This document shows positions 39,245 to 48,976 of a stretch of DNA of 64,000 nucleotides, piece by piece; the first letter of the stretch is position 1, and every line of letters starts with the position of its first letter. Under the pieces are notes generated by a model that saw only the letters and a list, made by a program, of their open reading frames with translations, was not told the DNA's origin and did not search any database. The DNA is from Cycloclasticus sp. symbiont of Poecilosclerida sp. N (GTDB taxonomy: Bacteria > Pseudomonadota > Gammaproteobacteria > Methylococcales > Cycloclasticaceae), in assembly GCA_002101205.1 (NCBI GenBank), contig LWTM01000075.1, positions 62,001 through 126,000 on the forward strand, read 5' to 3'. The position numbers and the translations under genes were made by a program.

Positions 39245-39869
39245 TGTTAGGAATGAATTATCTGTCCTATTAATTAACACGTGACCTGTCCTGATTTATT
39301 CTATCCTTATTTGGGGGAACTGAATACCGAACCAGCCAAATTTTTACGAGCGATTAAAATAGATGAGGTCCGAAAAAACATAGGAAGGGTATAACAGTAA
39401 ACGGTTAACGTAAGATGAGGCAGCAAGCCTTTTAGGGGTTTGTGGACGCGGTAGTCTTCGGCGATATATGAATCGCTATGAATGTCGAGGCTAGACGGCC
39501 TGTGTGACCGCAGGATGAATAGTTTGTCGGCTCGCTGCGTCACAGTTGATGAGGTGTTCGCCTTAACCGACCTATATTCCAATCGATATAACGGTTGGAA
39601 CGTTCGGCACTTTCACCGTTGGTATCTGCGCGAACATGACGGTTCGCGCAGTTACAGTTGAGTTAAAAACCATCTCCAAAAAGCCAAACTGGTCACTAAA
39701 TCCAGTCAACCTGCCTCACCGTATAAAACATCTAGCGAGTGCCTTACCTGGCATGATGATTCATCAAGGCTGGCGTTGCGTCATTGCGCTTCACAACGTC
39801 TAGAACAAAGTTAATAAAAGCAGACAGATGTTGTGCTAACTATCTGGACTGTTCTATTGACTCCTAACA
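39245..39869 (+). mobile_element. Defective ISNCY/IS1202-like element, copy 1 (625 bp)
   Basis: The element starts TGTTAGGAATGAAT and ends with the inverted form, ATTGACTCCTAACA; similar TGTCC blocks recur inside both ends. It is flanked by 16-bp direct repeats with two mismatches. The interior is about 85-90% alike to the copy at 46652-47086 apart from two stretches (about 120 and 70 bp) present only here. It encodes a broken transposase on the plus strand. It was inserted between truB and rpsO, in the opposite orientation to that operon. Confidence 0.8.
39396..39814 (+). pseudogene. Broken ISNCY-type transposase, copy 1
   Basis: Read across stops and a frameshift, the plus strand gives DEAASLLGVCGRGSLRRYMNRYE, then LDGLCDRRMNSLSARC and DEVFALTDLYSNRYNGWNVRHFHRWYLREHDGSRSYS-stop-VKNHLQKAKLV. 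This is the N-terminal helix-turn-helix and the beginning of the rve domain of ISNCY transposases (GWNVRHFH..., SYTWVKNxLQ). A TGA replaces the Trp codon, a frameshift follows YECRG, and the catalytic core is absent. Confidence 0.8.
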
Positions 39870-39885
39870 GGCATAAAAATCGTAT
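39870..39885 (+). repeat. Right target duplication of ISNCY-like copy 1
   Basis: GGCATAAAAATCGTAT follows the element's terminal CTAACA and matches 39229-39244 at 14 of 16 positions. Confidence 0.7.
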
Positions 39886-39897
39886 CAGAAAACCACT

Positions 39898-40806
39898 TTA
39901 TTCAAAGATACGTACCGGCGCTAACTTGTTATAGCCTTTCCACTTTCCTAAACCAAAAACCTTTCCACGCTCATCATTTAAGCGAATCAAAGGTTGTTCC
40001 ATTAAGCCTGAGAAATCGACCGCTCGACCAAATAACAGATTGCTCTTTTGCTCATTACTACACGCAACAACAGGGTAATCTTGCAAGGCTAAATCCAGGT
40101 TATGCAGCATGCTATCCAACTGATTAAAATTTTTCCCGCATGCTTCTAGTTGCTCAATGCTAATAGCCTGACTCAAGACAAACGGCCCTGTACTCATTCG
40201 CCTTAAAAATGTCACGTGCGCGCCGCAACCCAATGCTTCACCCAAATCTTCAGCCAAAGTACGAACATACATGCCCTTTGTACAGCGCACTTGCAAAGTT
40301 AAGCTATCTGATGTTTTTGACAACAACGACAAACTCTTAATCGTCACTTCGCGCGTCGGCCTACCAACCACCTTACCCGCTCTTGCTAACGCATATAAAG
40401 GCCGACCATTATGCTTTAACGCTGAATACATCGGAGGGACTTGCGCAATCACACCCGAAAATTTGGCGAGTAGCTCTTCTATTTTGATCGTATCGGTGTT
40501 TGGCGCCGGTTTTTCGCACATAATATCGCCTTCCATATCACCTGTGGTCGTAGTTTGACCCAACTTCATGGTGAATTGGTACGTTTTATCTGATGCCAGT
40601 AAATACCGAGAAACTTTCGTGGCATGACCTAAACAAATAGGCAAAACACCCGATGCAAGCGGGTCTAAACTGCCGGTATGACCTGCTTTTATAGCGCCAT
40701 ATAAACGCTTAACAATTTGTACAGCACGATTTGAGGAAATATGAAGCGGTTTATCTAAAACTAGAATGCCACTGATATCACGGCCTTTCCTCTTACGGTT
40801 CGCCAC
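39898..40806 (-). CDS. truB: tRNA pseudouridine-55 synthase
   Basis: Makes pseudouridine 55 in the T-loop of tRNAs. The 302-residue protein has the N-terminal GILVLDKP motif and the catalytic block GHTGSLDPLASGVLPICLG with the nucleophilic Asp (about residue 48), then RCTKGMYVRTLAEDLG. It starts three bases after rbfA and is part of the nusA-infB operon. The 738-base gap downstream to rpsO holds the IS remnant. Confidence 0.96.
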   Translation of the reverse strand: MANRKRKGRDISGILVLDKPLHISSNRAVQIVKRLYGAIKAGHTGSLDPLASGVLPICLGHATKVSRYLLASDKTYQFTMKLGQTTTTGDMEGDIMCEKPAPNTDTIKIEELLAKFSGVIAQVPPMYSALKHNGRPLYALARAGKVVGRPTREVTIKSLSLLSKTSDSLTLQVRCTKGMYVRTLAEDLGEALGCGAHVTFLRRMSTGPFVLSQAISIEQLEACGKNFNQLDSMLHNLDLALQDYPVVACSNEQKSNLLFGRAVDFSGLMEQPLIRLNDERGKVFGLGKWKGYNKLAPVRIFE

Positions 40807-40809
40807 AAG

Positions 40810-41172
40810 CTACTTCTTATTATCTGGATTTGTTGCTTTAAGCAGCGCATCCATTTTAATACCTTGCTCGATAGAGTCGTCTAAGAAAAAGCGCAACTGT
40901 GGCACCATTCTCATTCGCATTCTTTTTGATACTACGCCGTGAATATAGTTTGCAGCACGGTTTAACGCGGTAATACTGGCCTGTTTATCTTCTTCCTTCG
41001 TTGTTAGAACACTAATAAATACTTTAGCAACAGATAAGTCTTTCGTCACTTCCACATCATTAACGGTAACAAAACCAAGCTTTGGGTCACGAAGGTCGCG
41101 CTGCAGAACCTCTCCCAACTCTCGTTGGAGTTGGCGAGAAACGCGCTGAAATCGTAAAAACTCTCTTGGCAT
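40810..41172 (-). CDS. rbfA: Ribosome-binding factor A
   Basis: Cold-shock 30S assembly factor of 120 residues with a KH-like fold (RVSRQLQRELGEVLQRDLRDPKLGFVTVNDVEVTKDLSVAKVFISV). The conserved end RMRMVPQLRFFLDDSIEQG is present. It follows infB by ten bases and precedes truB. Confidence 0.96.
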   Translation of the reverse strand: MPREFLRFQRVSRQLQRELGEVLQRDLRDPKLGFVTVNDVEVTKDLSVAKVFISVLTTKEEDKQASITALNRAANYIHGVVSKRMRMRMVPQLRFFLDDSIEQGIKMDALLKATNPDNKK

Positions 41173-41182
41173 TAATTGTTAA

Positions 41183-43717
41183 TTACAATGTACGTTTAAC
41201 TTCAATGCGTTCAAATACTTCAATTTGGTCACCGTCTTGCACATCGTTGTAGTCTTTAACGCCAATACCGCATTCCATGTCTGACTTAACTTCTTGCACG
41301 TCATCTTTAAAGCGTCTTAACGATTCGAGCTGTCCCTCATAAATAACCACGTTGTCACGCAGCACACGAATCGGCAAATCTTTTTTAACAAAACCTTCTG
41401 TCACCATACAACCGGCAATCGCGCCCAGTTTTGGAGATTTAAAGACATCACGCACATTCGCAACACCAACGATTTTCTCTCTAATTTCCGGCGCTAGCAA
41501 ACCAGATAATGCATCGCGTACATCGTCAATCACATTATAAATAATACTGTAATAACGAACTGAAACACCACGGTTTTCAATCATGCGTCTAGCACTGGCA
41601 TCTGCACGGGTATTAAAGCCAATAATCAATGCGCCAGAAGCGGATGCTAAATTCACATCGCTTTCATTGATACCGCCAACACCGCCACCAACAACGGCTA
41701 CTTTTACTTCATCGGTAGACAGATTTGTAAGTGAAGGTTTCAGGGCTTCCAAACTGCCGTGCACGTCTGTTTTTATCAACACATTAAGTGTCGCGCTTTC
41801 GCCTTCTCCCATTTGAGAGAAAGCTTGCTCAAGTTTTGTTGCCGCTTGCTGTTTTGCTTGTTTTGCTTGTCTCGATTTGTTCTGGCGGAATTCTGCAATT
41901 TCACGTGCTTTACGTTCGCTTGGTGCAGCATAAACTTCAACACCCGCTTCAGTTGCACTCGATAAACCAAGCACTTCAACAGGTACCGCTGGCGCAGCTG
42001 CTTTAACAGGTTTTCCATGCTCATCAAACATCGCTTTAACACGGCCATGCGCCTCACCGACGACAATATAATCGCCCACATTCAATGTGCCTTTTTGCAC
42101 AAGAATCGTAGCGACTGCACCACGGCCTTTATCCAATCGTGATTCGATAACAACCCCTGTAGCAGCAACGTCAACTGGCGCTTTTAGTTCTAACAACTCT
42201 GCTTGTAAAGCAATAGATTCAAGTAGTTCGCTAACACCATCACCTGTTAATGCGGAAATATGCACAAACTGTGTATCACCACCCCAATCTTCAGGCGTTA
42301 CTTCAATCTGTGCCAATTCATTACGCACCCGATCAGGTTGCGCGCCTTCTTTGTCCATTTTGTTCACTGCAACAATCATGGGGACGCCGGCTGCTTTTGC
42401 ATGCTTAACGGCCTCTTTTGTTTGAGGCATCACACCATCATCAGCGGCAACAACTAAAACAACCAAATCAGTAATTTTCGCTCCACGAGCACGCATAGCT
42501 GTAAACGCCGCGTGTCCCGGTGTGTCTATAAAAGTCACCATGCTGTCGCCTTGTTTTACGCGATACGCACCAATATGCTGAGTAATACCACCCGACTCGC
42601 CAGCTGCTACACGGCTTTCACGAATATAGTCCAGCAAAGATGTTTTACCGTGGTCGACATGCCCCATGATGGTCACAACAGGGCCTCGGGATTGTGCTTC
42701 TCCGTCTTGCTGAATAAAGTCAGCCAGCAATTCAGCCTGGATATCTTCATCGCTTCGTAGCGTCACTTTGTGACCCATTTCTTCTACCACAATCACTGCG
42801 GTATCTTGATCCAAAGGCTGATTAATCGTTGCCATTGTGCCTAAACCCATCAGCGTTTTAATCACTTCTCCAGCCTTTACGTTCATGCGCTGAGCAAGAT
42901 CTGAAACAATAATGCTTTCTGAAATTTCTACATTATAAGTAATCGTTTTAGTCGGTACTTCAAACCCATGTTTATCGTCTGACTCTAAACGAATATCATG
43001 CGCTTTTCTCGCACCTTTCTTTTTACGACGTGGCTTTTTATCAACGTGTAATATTCTGCCACCTTTCTTTTTATCTGGCTTACGCGCAACCGCCTGTGCC
43101 TTTTTCGTCGCGGCTTCTGTCGTTTTTTTCTGCGTTACCACTTTTGCTTTAGCTGCCTCTTCTTCGAGTGCTTTTGCATTCACAGCGATTTTTGCTGCTT
43201 CTTTAGTCAACTTTTTAGCATCTAATGCAGCTTGTTTTTCAGCTTCTAGTTGTTCTTTAGCTTCAAGGCCTCTATTAATACGACTCTGTTCTTTTTTACG
43301 TGCCTCGCCCTTTTCTTGCACAAGTTGCTCATGTGCTTGCGCTGCTTTTTTTGCTTTTTCAAGCTCTTCTGCACTTAAACCAGTACGTACTTCATCTGCT
43401 GAACGACCACCCACCACTTTCTTTTTACGCACCTCAATACTAACACTGCCTGTGCTTTCACCCCTACGTTTAGTAGGTTGCTTTAATTCTGTGATTACCG
43501 TTTTGCGCTTAACCGTCACCTTCCTCGACGTAGAAATATCCTTATTCGCCTTACCGTGACTTTCACGAAGATGAGCCAATAACTTTACCTTATCTTCTTC
43601 ATTTAATTTTGATGTCGTTTTTTTACCTTTTACACCAGCGCTTTTAAGCTGTTCCACCAACTTTTCTGCGGTAGTTCCAACAACTTTTGCTAAATGCTGA
43701 ACTGTAATATCTGCCAT
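41183..43717 (-). CDS. infB: Translation initiation factor IF-2
   Basis: Initiation GTPase of 844 residues that brings fMet-tRNA to the 30S subunit. The N-terminal domain ([29 protein letters not shown]) and a long charged Lys/Glu/Ala linker precede the G domain with G1 GHVDHGKTS (about 354), G3 DTPGHAAF and G4 NKMD. Domains II-IV and the fMet-tRNA-binding C2 domain ([19 protein letters not shown]) complete it. The promoter or readthrough from nusA must cross a 588-bp IS remnant just upstream. Confidence 0.97.
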   Translation of the reverse strand: MADITVQHLAKVVGTTAEKLVEQLKSAGVKGKKTTSKLNEEDKVKLLAHLRESHGKANKDISTSRKVTVKRKTVITELKQPTKRRGESTGSVSIEVRKKKVVGGRSADEVRTGLSAEELEKAKKAAQAHEQLVQEKGEARKKEQSRINRGLEAKEQLEAEKQAALDAKKLTKEAAKIAVNAKALEEEAAKAKVVTQKKTTEAATKKAQAVARKPDKKKGGRILHVDKKPRRKKKGARKAHDIRLESDDKHGFEVPTKTITYNVEISESIIVSDLAQRMNVKAGEVIKTLMGLGTMATINQPLDQDTAVIVVEEMGHKVTLRSDEDIQAELLADFIQQDGEAQSRGPVVTIMGHVDHGKTSLLDYIRESRVAAGESGGITQHIGAYRVKQGDSMVTFIDTPGHAAFTAMRARGAKITDLVVLVVAADDGVMPQTKEAVKHAKAAGVPMIVAVNKMDKEGAQPDRVRNELAQIEVTPEDWGGDTQFVHISALTGDGVSELLESIALQAELLELKAPVDVAATGVVIESRLDKGRGAVATILVQKGTLNVGDYIVVGEAHGRVKAMFDEHGKPVKAAAPAVPVEVLGLSSATEAGVEVYAAPSERKAREIAEFRQNKSRQAKQAKQQAATKLEQAFSQMGEGESATLNVLIKTDVHGSLEALKPSLTNLSTDEVKVAVVGGGVGGINESDVNLASASGALIIGFNTRADASARRMIENRGVSVRYYSIIYNVIDDVRDALSGLLAPEIREKIVGVANVRDVFKSPKLGAIAGCMVTEGFVKKDLPIRVLRDNVVIYEGQLESLRRFKDDVQEVKSDMECGIGVKDYNDVQDGDQIEVFERIEVKRTL

Positions 43718-43754
43718 ACTTCTTTCTCCAAAGAGTTTATTGCTTACTCAAAAA

Positions 43755-44342
43755 TGAGCTGCCACCACTTTCTTAGACAATTTCTAAATTCCCAAAATAC
43801 TGCTTTTCATACTTCCATTGGTGACAATCCACCATTATTACCATGATGTCGTTTAGGGTTGTAGAAAAACTCAATATAATCGAATGTCTCAGTTCGAGCT
43901 TCTGCTCGTGATTTAAATATTCGTCGTTTTATACGACCCATTTTTAATAATAAAAAGAAGCTTTCAGCAACGGTATTGTCATGACAGGTACCCCTGCGGC
44001 TCAGACGGGCCTCAAGGTTCTTTTCACGAAAGCACTGTCGGCCAGTCGCGGCAGGTGTATTGAATATCTTGATCTAAATGAACAAGTACCTTCTGCAGCC
44101 GCTTTACCAGCGCTTTACGCTCATGACTAGGTTCGCTATAACGCTTAACCTAAGCGTATAAGCTTTTGGTTGTAACGCCAAGATGGTTGCAACATCACTC
44201 CCTTTATACCCGCGATTTATGACTTGTTTCGCAGTTTCAATTTTAAATTATTCTGGATGACATTTTCCACGCATGATTATTCACCTTCTTTGTTAAGTTA
44301 ATTGTAACTCTAGAAAGTGCCTAGTAAATTAGGGGCTGTCCA
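43755..44342 (-). mobile_element. Internally deleted IS3-family element between nusA and infB
   Basis: Imperfect terminal repeats bound the element: TGAGCTGCCACCACTTTCTTAG at the left and, on the other strand, TGGACAGCCCCTAATTTACTAG at the right. AAAA occurs directly outside both ends and may be a 4-bp target duplication. At 588 bp it is about half the usual IS3 length. It fills the 611-base gap 43718-44328. The right end overlaps the last codons of nusA. Confidence 0.8.
43773..44274 (-). pseudogene. IS3-family transposase remnant (orfA start joined to orfB end)
   Basis: From the ATG at 44274 the minus strand reads MRGKCHPE-stop-FKIETAKQVINRGYKGSDVATIL, the OrfA helix-turn-helix. It then jumps to the OrfB C-terminus: SRRGTCHDNTVAESFFLLLKMGRIKRRIF and ETFDYIEFFYNPKRHHGNNGGLSPME, then (after one extra base) YEKQYFGNLEIV and stop. 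The region between, including the first catalytic Asp residues of the rve domain, is lost. Confidence 0.85.
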
Positions 44343-45837
44343 AAAACCACGGTTCACGCGCTTTCATAATCAGTGCTGTAGCACGTTCTTCTTCAATATC
44401 AACCAACTCAAGCAATTCATCAATTGCTAAATCCGCCAAGTCTTCCATTGTAATAACTTCTTTACTCGCTAACTTAAAGGCCAATTCACGGTCCATACCT
44501 TCCATTTCTAACAAATCTTCTGCCGGTTCGTGTTGCTCTAACACTTCTTCTGACGCAATGGCCTTAATCAAGAATGCGTCTTTGGCACGTTGCTGAATCT
44601 CTTCTGCAATATCTTCATCAAATTCTTCAATTGTCATCAAATCTTTTACTTCAGCGAAGTTGATTTCTTCAAGTGTTGTATAGCCTTCTTGAACAAGAAT
44701 TAATGCAACATCTTCATCAACATCAAGGTCAGCCATTAACTGTTGAACAAACATATCAGTTTCTGATGCGCTTTGCTCTTCTGCTTGCGTTTCGCTCATT
44801 ACATTCAATTTCCAGCCCGTTAACTCACTGGCTAATCGAACATTTTGCCCGCCACGACCGATAGCCTGTGACAAGCTATCGTCTCTGACAGAAACATCCA
44901 TGCTGTGCTTATCTTCATCCACAACAATGGAAACCACCTTCGCTGGCGCCATTGCGTTAATCACAAATTGCGCTTCATTGTCGTCCCACAAAATAATATC
45001 GACACGCTCGCCTGCTAATTCATTAGAAACCGCCTGCACACGTGAACCACGCATACCGACACAAGCACCCACCGGGTCCAAGCGTTGGTCGCGCGTTCTA
45101 ACCGCAATTTTTGCACGCGAACCTGGGTCACGTGCAGCGCCTAGAATTTCGACCAAGCCATCACCTACTTCTGGTGCTTCTAGGTTAAACAAAGCAATCA
45201 ATAATTCTGGCGCATTTCTTGTTACTGTTAACTGAGGGCCACGAACAGCTTCTTCAACTGCTTTCAAATAACCACGAATTCTATCGCCTGTTCTAACGGG
45301 TTCTCTTGGAATCATTTCTTCACGAGGAATAATCGCATCCGCTGTGCCTTCAAGGTCAATAAACACATTACCTCTTTCAATTCTCTTGATAACACCTGTG
45401 ACCAATTCGCCCACTTTATCTTTGTAATGTTCGTATACTTTCTTGCGCTCAGCTTCGCGCACTTTTTGAACAATAACTTGTTTGGCTGCTTGAGCACCAA
45501 TACGGCCAAAGTCTGCCGACTCAATAGCCTCTTCAATGAAGTCCCCGACAACAAGCTCAGCATTTTTCTTTTGCGCGTCTTCTAATAAAATCTGTGCATC
45601 CGCATTTTCTAAGCCGCCTTCAAACTCTTCATCTGCTTCAACTACTTCCCAGCGGCGAAATGACTCGTAATCACCTGTTGCTTGGTCAATCACCACACGC
45701 GCATCAATATTTTCGCGGTATAACTTCTTCGTTGCCATTGCGAGCGCTGCTTCAATTGCTTCGAAAAGAATCTCTCGTTCAATTTCTTTCTCGTTAGAAA
45801 CAACATCTACAACCATTAAAATTTCTTTATTAGCCAT
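44329..45837 (-). CDS. nusA: Transcription termination/antitermination factor NusA
   Basis: RNA polymerase-binding factor of 502 residues controlling pausing, termination and antitermination. It has the N-terminal polymerase-binding domain, an S1 domain (GELVTGVIKRIERGNVFIDLEGTADAIIP), two KH domains (DPVGACVGMRGSRVQAVSNELAGERVDII; QAIGRGGQNVRLASELTGWKL) and two C-terminal acidic repeats. The final residues REPWF-LDSP and the TAA lie across the end of the IS3 remnant, so the last four codons are element-derived. Confidence 0.96.
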   Translation of the reverse strand: MANKEILMVVDVVSNEKEIEREILFEAIEAALAMATKKLYRENIDARVVIDQATGDYESFRRWEVVEADEEFEGGLENADAQILLEDAQKKNAELVVGDFIEEAIESADFGRIGAQAAKQVIVQKVREAERKKVYEHYKDKVGELVTGVIKRIERGNVFIDLEGTADAIIPREEMIPREPVRTGDRIRGYLKAVEEAVRGPQLTVTRNAPELLIALFNLEAPEVGDGLVEILGAARDPGSRAKIAVRTRDQRLDPVGACVGMRGSRVQAVSNELAGERVDIILWDDNEAQFVINAMAPAKVVSIVVDEDKHSMDVSVRDDSLSQAIGRGGQNVRLASELTGWKLNVMSETQAEEQSASETDMFVQQLMADLDVDEDVALILVQEGYTTLEEINFAEVKDLMTIEEFDEDIAEEIQQRAKDAFLIKAIASEEVLEQHEPAEDLLEMEGMDRELAFKLASKEVITMEDLADLAIDELLELVDIEEERATALIMKAREPWFLDSP

Positions 45838-45923
45838 TTTTCCCCTTAAATAATAAATTTTTACGCCCTAGAGCATACGTCTCATTGAATCAGAATATAA
45901 ACCGTCTTCCGATTAATTCGGCT

Positions 45924-46382
45924 TTAAAACTTAACTACAAGTCTTGCTTTTTTTATACAAGAAAACGGTATTTCTATTTCCTCTTCATCCACATGGATGC
46001 AAACCGTCTCACCTTTCGCTTCAAGTATTTCGCCTGTAAATCGGCGTTGGCCCTCGAGCGTTGATTGACGTAATTCCAACTTAACTACCGAACCTTTAAA
46101 CCGTTCAAAGTGCTCAAGCTTAAACAGTGGCCGTTCTAAACCTGGTGAAGAAACCTCCAGTCTATATTGACTACTAATCGGATCTTCCACATCCATAATA
46201 CCACTGATTTGGTGACTTACTTTTGAGCAGTCGCCCACTAAAATACCGTTTACTGAATCTATATAAACTGCCAGTACTGATGCTTTGCCTTGCCCCACCA
46301 ACTCGGCACCAACAAACTCATAACCTAAGCCTGTTACAGCAGGCTCTATCAACGCTATTATTTTAGCTGGTGCTTGATTCAT
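45924..46382 (-). CDS. rimP: Ribosome maturation factor RimP
   Basis: 30S assembly factor of 152 residues. Conserved segments include IEPAVTGLGYEFVGAELVGQGKASVLAVYIDS, VGDCSKVSHQISGIMDVEDPI and YRLEVSSPGLERPLF. A C-terminal SH3-like domain follows. It is the first protein gene of the operon, 86 bases before nusA, and lies after the metY terminator. Confidence 0.96.
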   Translation of the reverse strand: MNQAPAKIIALIEPAVTGLGYEFVGAELVGQGKASVLAVYIDSVNGILVGDCSKVSHQISGIMDVEDPISSQYRLEVSSPGLERPLFKLEHFERFKGSVVKLELRQSTLEGQRRFTGEILEAKGETVCIHVDEEEIEIPFSCIKKARLVVKF

Positions 46383-46397
46383 TCTTAACCATCACGT

Positions 46398-46419
46398 ACA
46401 AAAAAAGGGCCGAAGGCCC
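46398..46419 (-). terminator. Terminator or attenuator between metY and rimP
   Basis: On the minus strand GGGCC-TTC-GGCCC is followed by eight or more T. It sits 93 bases past tRNA-fMet and just before the rimP ATG, so part of the transcription from the metY promoter would stop here and the rest would enter rimP-nusA. Confidence 0.88.
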
Positions 46420-46512
46420 AATTCAAAAACAACAAATTATGACTTACGAATTCAACGTCAATTCACAAGTGGCCAAACAAAGTACTCCAAAATGGGGTAC
46501 TTAAATAAACGT

Positions 46513-46589
<77 letters not shown>

Positions 46590-46635
46590 TCCATTTCAGG
46601 TGCGAGATACTACTAGAATAATCTTGTTTTGACAA

Positions 46636-46651
46636 TCTAATTATCAAATAA
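46636..46651 (+). repeat. Left target duplication of ISNCY-like copy 2
   Basis: TCTAATTATCAAATAA abuts the element's left TGTTAG and recurs perfectly at 47087-47102. Confidence 0.88.
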
Positions 46652-47086
46652 TGTTAGAAGTAAATTATCTGTCCTATTAATTACACGTGACCTACCCTGA
46701 TTTATTCTATCTCTATTTGGGTGGGTTGTGGACGTGGTTTCCGGCGATATATGAATCGCTATGAAGGTCGGGGCTAGACGGCTTGTGTGACCGCAAGATG
46801 AATAGTTTGTCGGCACGTTGCGCCCCTGTTGATGAGGTGTTCGCATTAACTGACCTATATTCCAATCGATATAACGGTTGGAACGTTCGGCACTTTCACC
46901 GTTGGTCTCAGCGCGAACATGACGGTTCACGCAGTTACAGTTAGGTTAAAAACCATCTCCAAAAAGCCAAACTAGTCACTAAATCCAGGCAACCTGAACC
47001 TCACCGTATAAAGCGTCTAGAACAAAGTTAATAAAAACGGACAGGTGTCGCGTTAATTATCTGGACAGTTCTATTTACTCCTAACA
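46652..47086 (+). mobile_element. Defective ISNCY/IS1202-like element, copy 2 (435 bp)
   Basis: It starts TGTTAGAAGTAAAT and ends ATTTACTCCTAACA, the inverted terminal repeat, and is flanked by a perfect 16-bp duplication. It is a shorter relative of 39245-39869. The perfect flanks suggest it inserted later than copy 1. It lies between pgpA and the metY promoter region and accounts for most of the 505-base gene-free gap. Confidence 0.85.
46720..47031 (+). pseudogene. Broken ISNCY-type transposase, copy 2
   Basis: The plus strand reads RYMNRYEGRG-stop, then after a frameshift LDGLCDRKMNSLSARCAPVDEVFALTDLYSNRYNGWNVRHFHRW and REHDGSRSYS-stop-VKNHLQKAKLVTKSRQ. A TAG replaces the same Trp codon that is TGA in copy 1. 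The DDE core is missing, so neither copy could move itself. Confidence 0.8.
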
Positions 47087-47102
47087 TCTAATTATCAAAT
47101 AA
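47087..47102 (+). repeat. Right target duplication of ISNCY-like copy 2
   Basis: A perfect copy of 46636-46651. It overlaps the pgpA stop codon (47095-47097), so the insertion hit the very end of pgpA without changing its protein. Confidence 0.88.
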
Positions 47103-47577
47103 ATGGTGTAATAAAGTACAAACACGTTGCTCCCATCAAGGCTGCGACCAAATCATCAACCATGATGCCCAAACCACCCTCTACGCGGCGGTCTAACCAA
47201 TTTATAGGCCAAGGTTTTAAAATATCAAACAACCTAAACAAAACGAAACCTAACAGCATGTTTTGCCAACTAAACGCCACCCAATACATAGTCAACAAAT
47301 AACCCGCTATTTCATCCCAAACTATTCCCCCGTGATCGTGTACGCCTATTTCATCTGAGGCCTTTCCACAGATCCATACGCCAGAAATAATAACCAGTAT
47401 TAAAATAAGCAAGTATGTATTTTTGGGGAACTGAATTAACGTGTAATAAAGCGGTAGCGCCACGAGTGTACCCATTGTTCCTGGTGCTTTTTTCACTAAA
47501 CCAGAACCAAAGCCAAACGCTAACATTTGCACAGGGTTTGATAACAGTTCTTTAAATGTAGGCGTTCCATTTATCAT
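47095..47577 (-). CDS. pgpA: Phosphatidylglycerophosphatase A
   Basis: Membrane phosphatase of 160 residues that removes the phosphate from phosphatidylglycerophosphate to give phosphatidylglycerol, completing the step begun by PgsA. Conserved blocks are GFGSGLVKKAPGTMGTLVALPLYY, DHGGIVWDEIAGYLLTMYW and LDRRVEGGLGIMVDDLVAALMG; four hydrophobic helices are visible. Its start overlaps the end of thiL by 26 bases. Its stop lies in the target duplication of a mobile element. Confidence 0.94.
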   Translation of the reverse strand: MINGTPTFKELLSNPVQMLAFGFGSGLVKKAPGTMGTLVALPLYYTLIQFPKNTYLLILILVIISGVWICGKASDEIGVHDHGGIVWDEIAGYLLTMYWVAFSWQNMLLGFVLFRLFDILKPWPINWLDRRVEGGLGIMVDDLVAALMGATCLYFITPFI

Positions 47578-48523
47578 TAAAATGATCGTAACCTTTATTA
47601 AGTATTATTTGTTCGCCATCTTTCGTTTGAATACGAAGTCCCTTCTCTTCTTCAATGACACCTATTTTAGTAATTGACTCACCCAACTCCCCTTTCAGTC
47701 CATCTAAATTGACATCCAAAGGTACCGTAAAACACAGTTCATAATCGTCACCTGTAGAGTACGGCCATAGCCAATCAGCGTCCTGAGCCATATGTTTACG
47801 AACAGCTTGAGTGAGAGGTAAAGACTCGTGACTGACTGTTGCCCCCACACCACTTGCTTTCAATATATGATTTAAATCCGCAGACAAGCCGTCTGATATA
47901 TCAATACAGGAACTCGCTAAACCTAACAACTTACAGCCTAATTCTATTCTGGGGTTTGGGCTTAAATAAGCGACAAGCGCTTCATCAACGATATCCGTAC
48001 AGGCCGCCTTTGCTTTTTCTAATCCTAGGCCGGCATTGCCAACAGTGTTTGAGACATAAATTGAATCGCCAGGCCTTGCACCTGCACGCGTTAAACGCAT
48101 ACCTTGGGGCAACAAGCCCATAATAGTGACTGTTATTGAAAGAGGCCCGCAAGTGGTATCACCACCGACTAACTGCAAAGCATATTTTTCGGCCAATTCG
48201 AAAAAACCTTGGCTGAATTTTGACAACCAAACCTTATCTATAACAGGCAAGGTAATCGCCAACGAAGCCCAAACTGGTGTTGCGCCCACCGCCGCCAAAT
48301 CACTCAAATTCACGGCCAGCACTTTGTGCCCTAGTAACTGAGGATCGCTGTTAGGGAGAAAATGAACACCCTCAAGCAAGGTGTCTGTGCTCACCGCTAA
48401 TTGTTTGCCCTTTGGCACATCAAGCACGGCACAATCATCACCAATGCCTAATGCTGGTGAAAGTCCTTGAGAAAAATTACGCGTAAAAAACTCGTCTATG
48501 ACGGAAAATTCTGACGATGACAT
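47552..48523 (-). CDS. thiL: Thiamine-monophosphate kinase
   Basis: Phosphorylates thiamine monophosphate to the active diphosphate. The 323-residue PurM-like ATPase has GIGDDCAVLDVPKG, VSTDTLLEGVHFL, LAVNLSDLAAVGATP, QLVGGDTTCGP and CIDISDGLSADLNHIL. The order nusB-thiL-pgpA is conserved in gammaproteobacteria. It starts ten bases after nusB. Confidence 0.96.
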   Translation of the reverse strand: MSSSEFSVIDEFFTRNFSQGLSPALGIGDDCAVLDVPKGKQLAVSTDTLLEGVHFLPNSDPQLLGHKVLAVNLSDLAAVGATPVWASLAITLPVIDKVWLSKFSQGFFELAEKYALQLVGGDTTCGPLSITVTIMGLLPQGMRLTRAGARPGDSIYVSNTVGNAGLGLEKAKAACTDIVDEALVAYLSPNPRIELGCKLLGLASSCIDISDGLSADLNHILKASGVGATVSHESLPLTQAVRKHMAQDADWLWPYSTGDDYELCFTVPLDVNLDGLKGELGESITKIGVIEEEKGLRIQTKDGEQIILNKGYDHFNDKWNAYI

Positions 48524-48532
48524 ACGACTGAA

Positions 48533-48976
48533 CTAGCCTGCTTTTTTTTTGCCCTTCGGCTTTATTTCAGTAGGCCTGCTTTTTTTCGCAAGTTTATCTA
48601 AAATACTGTTGACGTAAGCATGGCTTTTTTCTGAACCAAAGCTTTTGGCTAAATTAATCGATTCATTAATGGCCACTCGGTACGGCACTTCTGGCTTAAA
48701 AAACAACTCATAGGCCCCTAAACGCAAAACAGCTTTTTCAATCGGATCTATTTTTTCAAATTTACGTGTAGTGAACTCACTGATTGCCTCATCAAGTTCG
48801 CTCAGTTTTTCCACAACACCAGTGAGCAATAATTCAAAATACGCCTTGCTATACTTAGGCGTTTGAGGGTCATTCTCAAATTGTTGACAGATTTCTTGCA
48901 AATTTTGGCTCGTCATCTGCCATTGGTAGAGTGCTTGCAATGCTACTTGCCTTGCATTACTTTTAGGTGAGTTCAT
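48533..48976 (-). CDS. nusB: Transcription antitermination factor NusB
   Basis: All-helical RNA-binding protein of 147 residues that joins NusE on boxA during rRNA transcription. Key blocks are [33 protein letters not shown] and [17 protein letters not shown] followed by [12 protein letters not shown]. Its ATG overlaps the end of ribH by four bases. Confidence 0.96.
   Translation of the reverse strand: MNSPKSNARQVALQALYQWQMTSQNLQEICQQFENDPQTPKYSKAYFELLLTGVVEKLSELDEAISEFTTRKFEKIDPIEKAVLRLGAYELFFKPEVPYRVAINESINLAKSFGSEKSHAYVNSILDKLAKKSRPTEIKPKGKKKAG

Noticed and set aside
39307..39582. Minus-strand open frame inside ISNCY-like copy 1, and 46637-46930 in copy 2
   Set aside because: They lie opposite the recognisable transposase remains and their protein sequences are not conserved between copies.
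39245..39869. TGTTAGGA...TCCTAACA ends as an integron attC site
   Set aside because: The core does not fit GTTRRRY and there are no cassette genes; transposase remains and target duplications explain the ends better.
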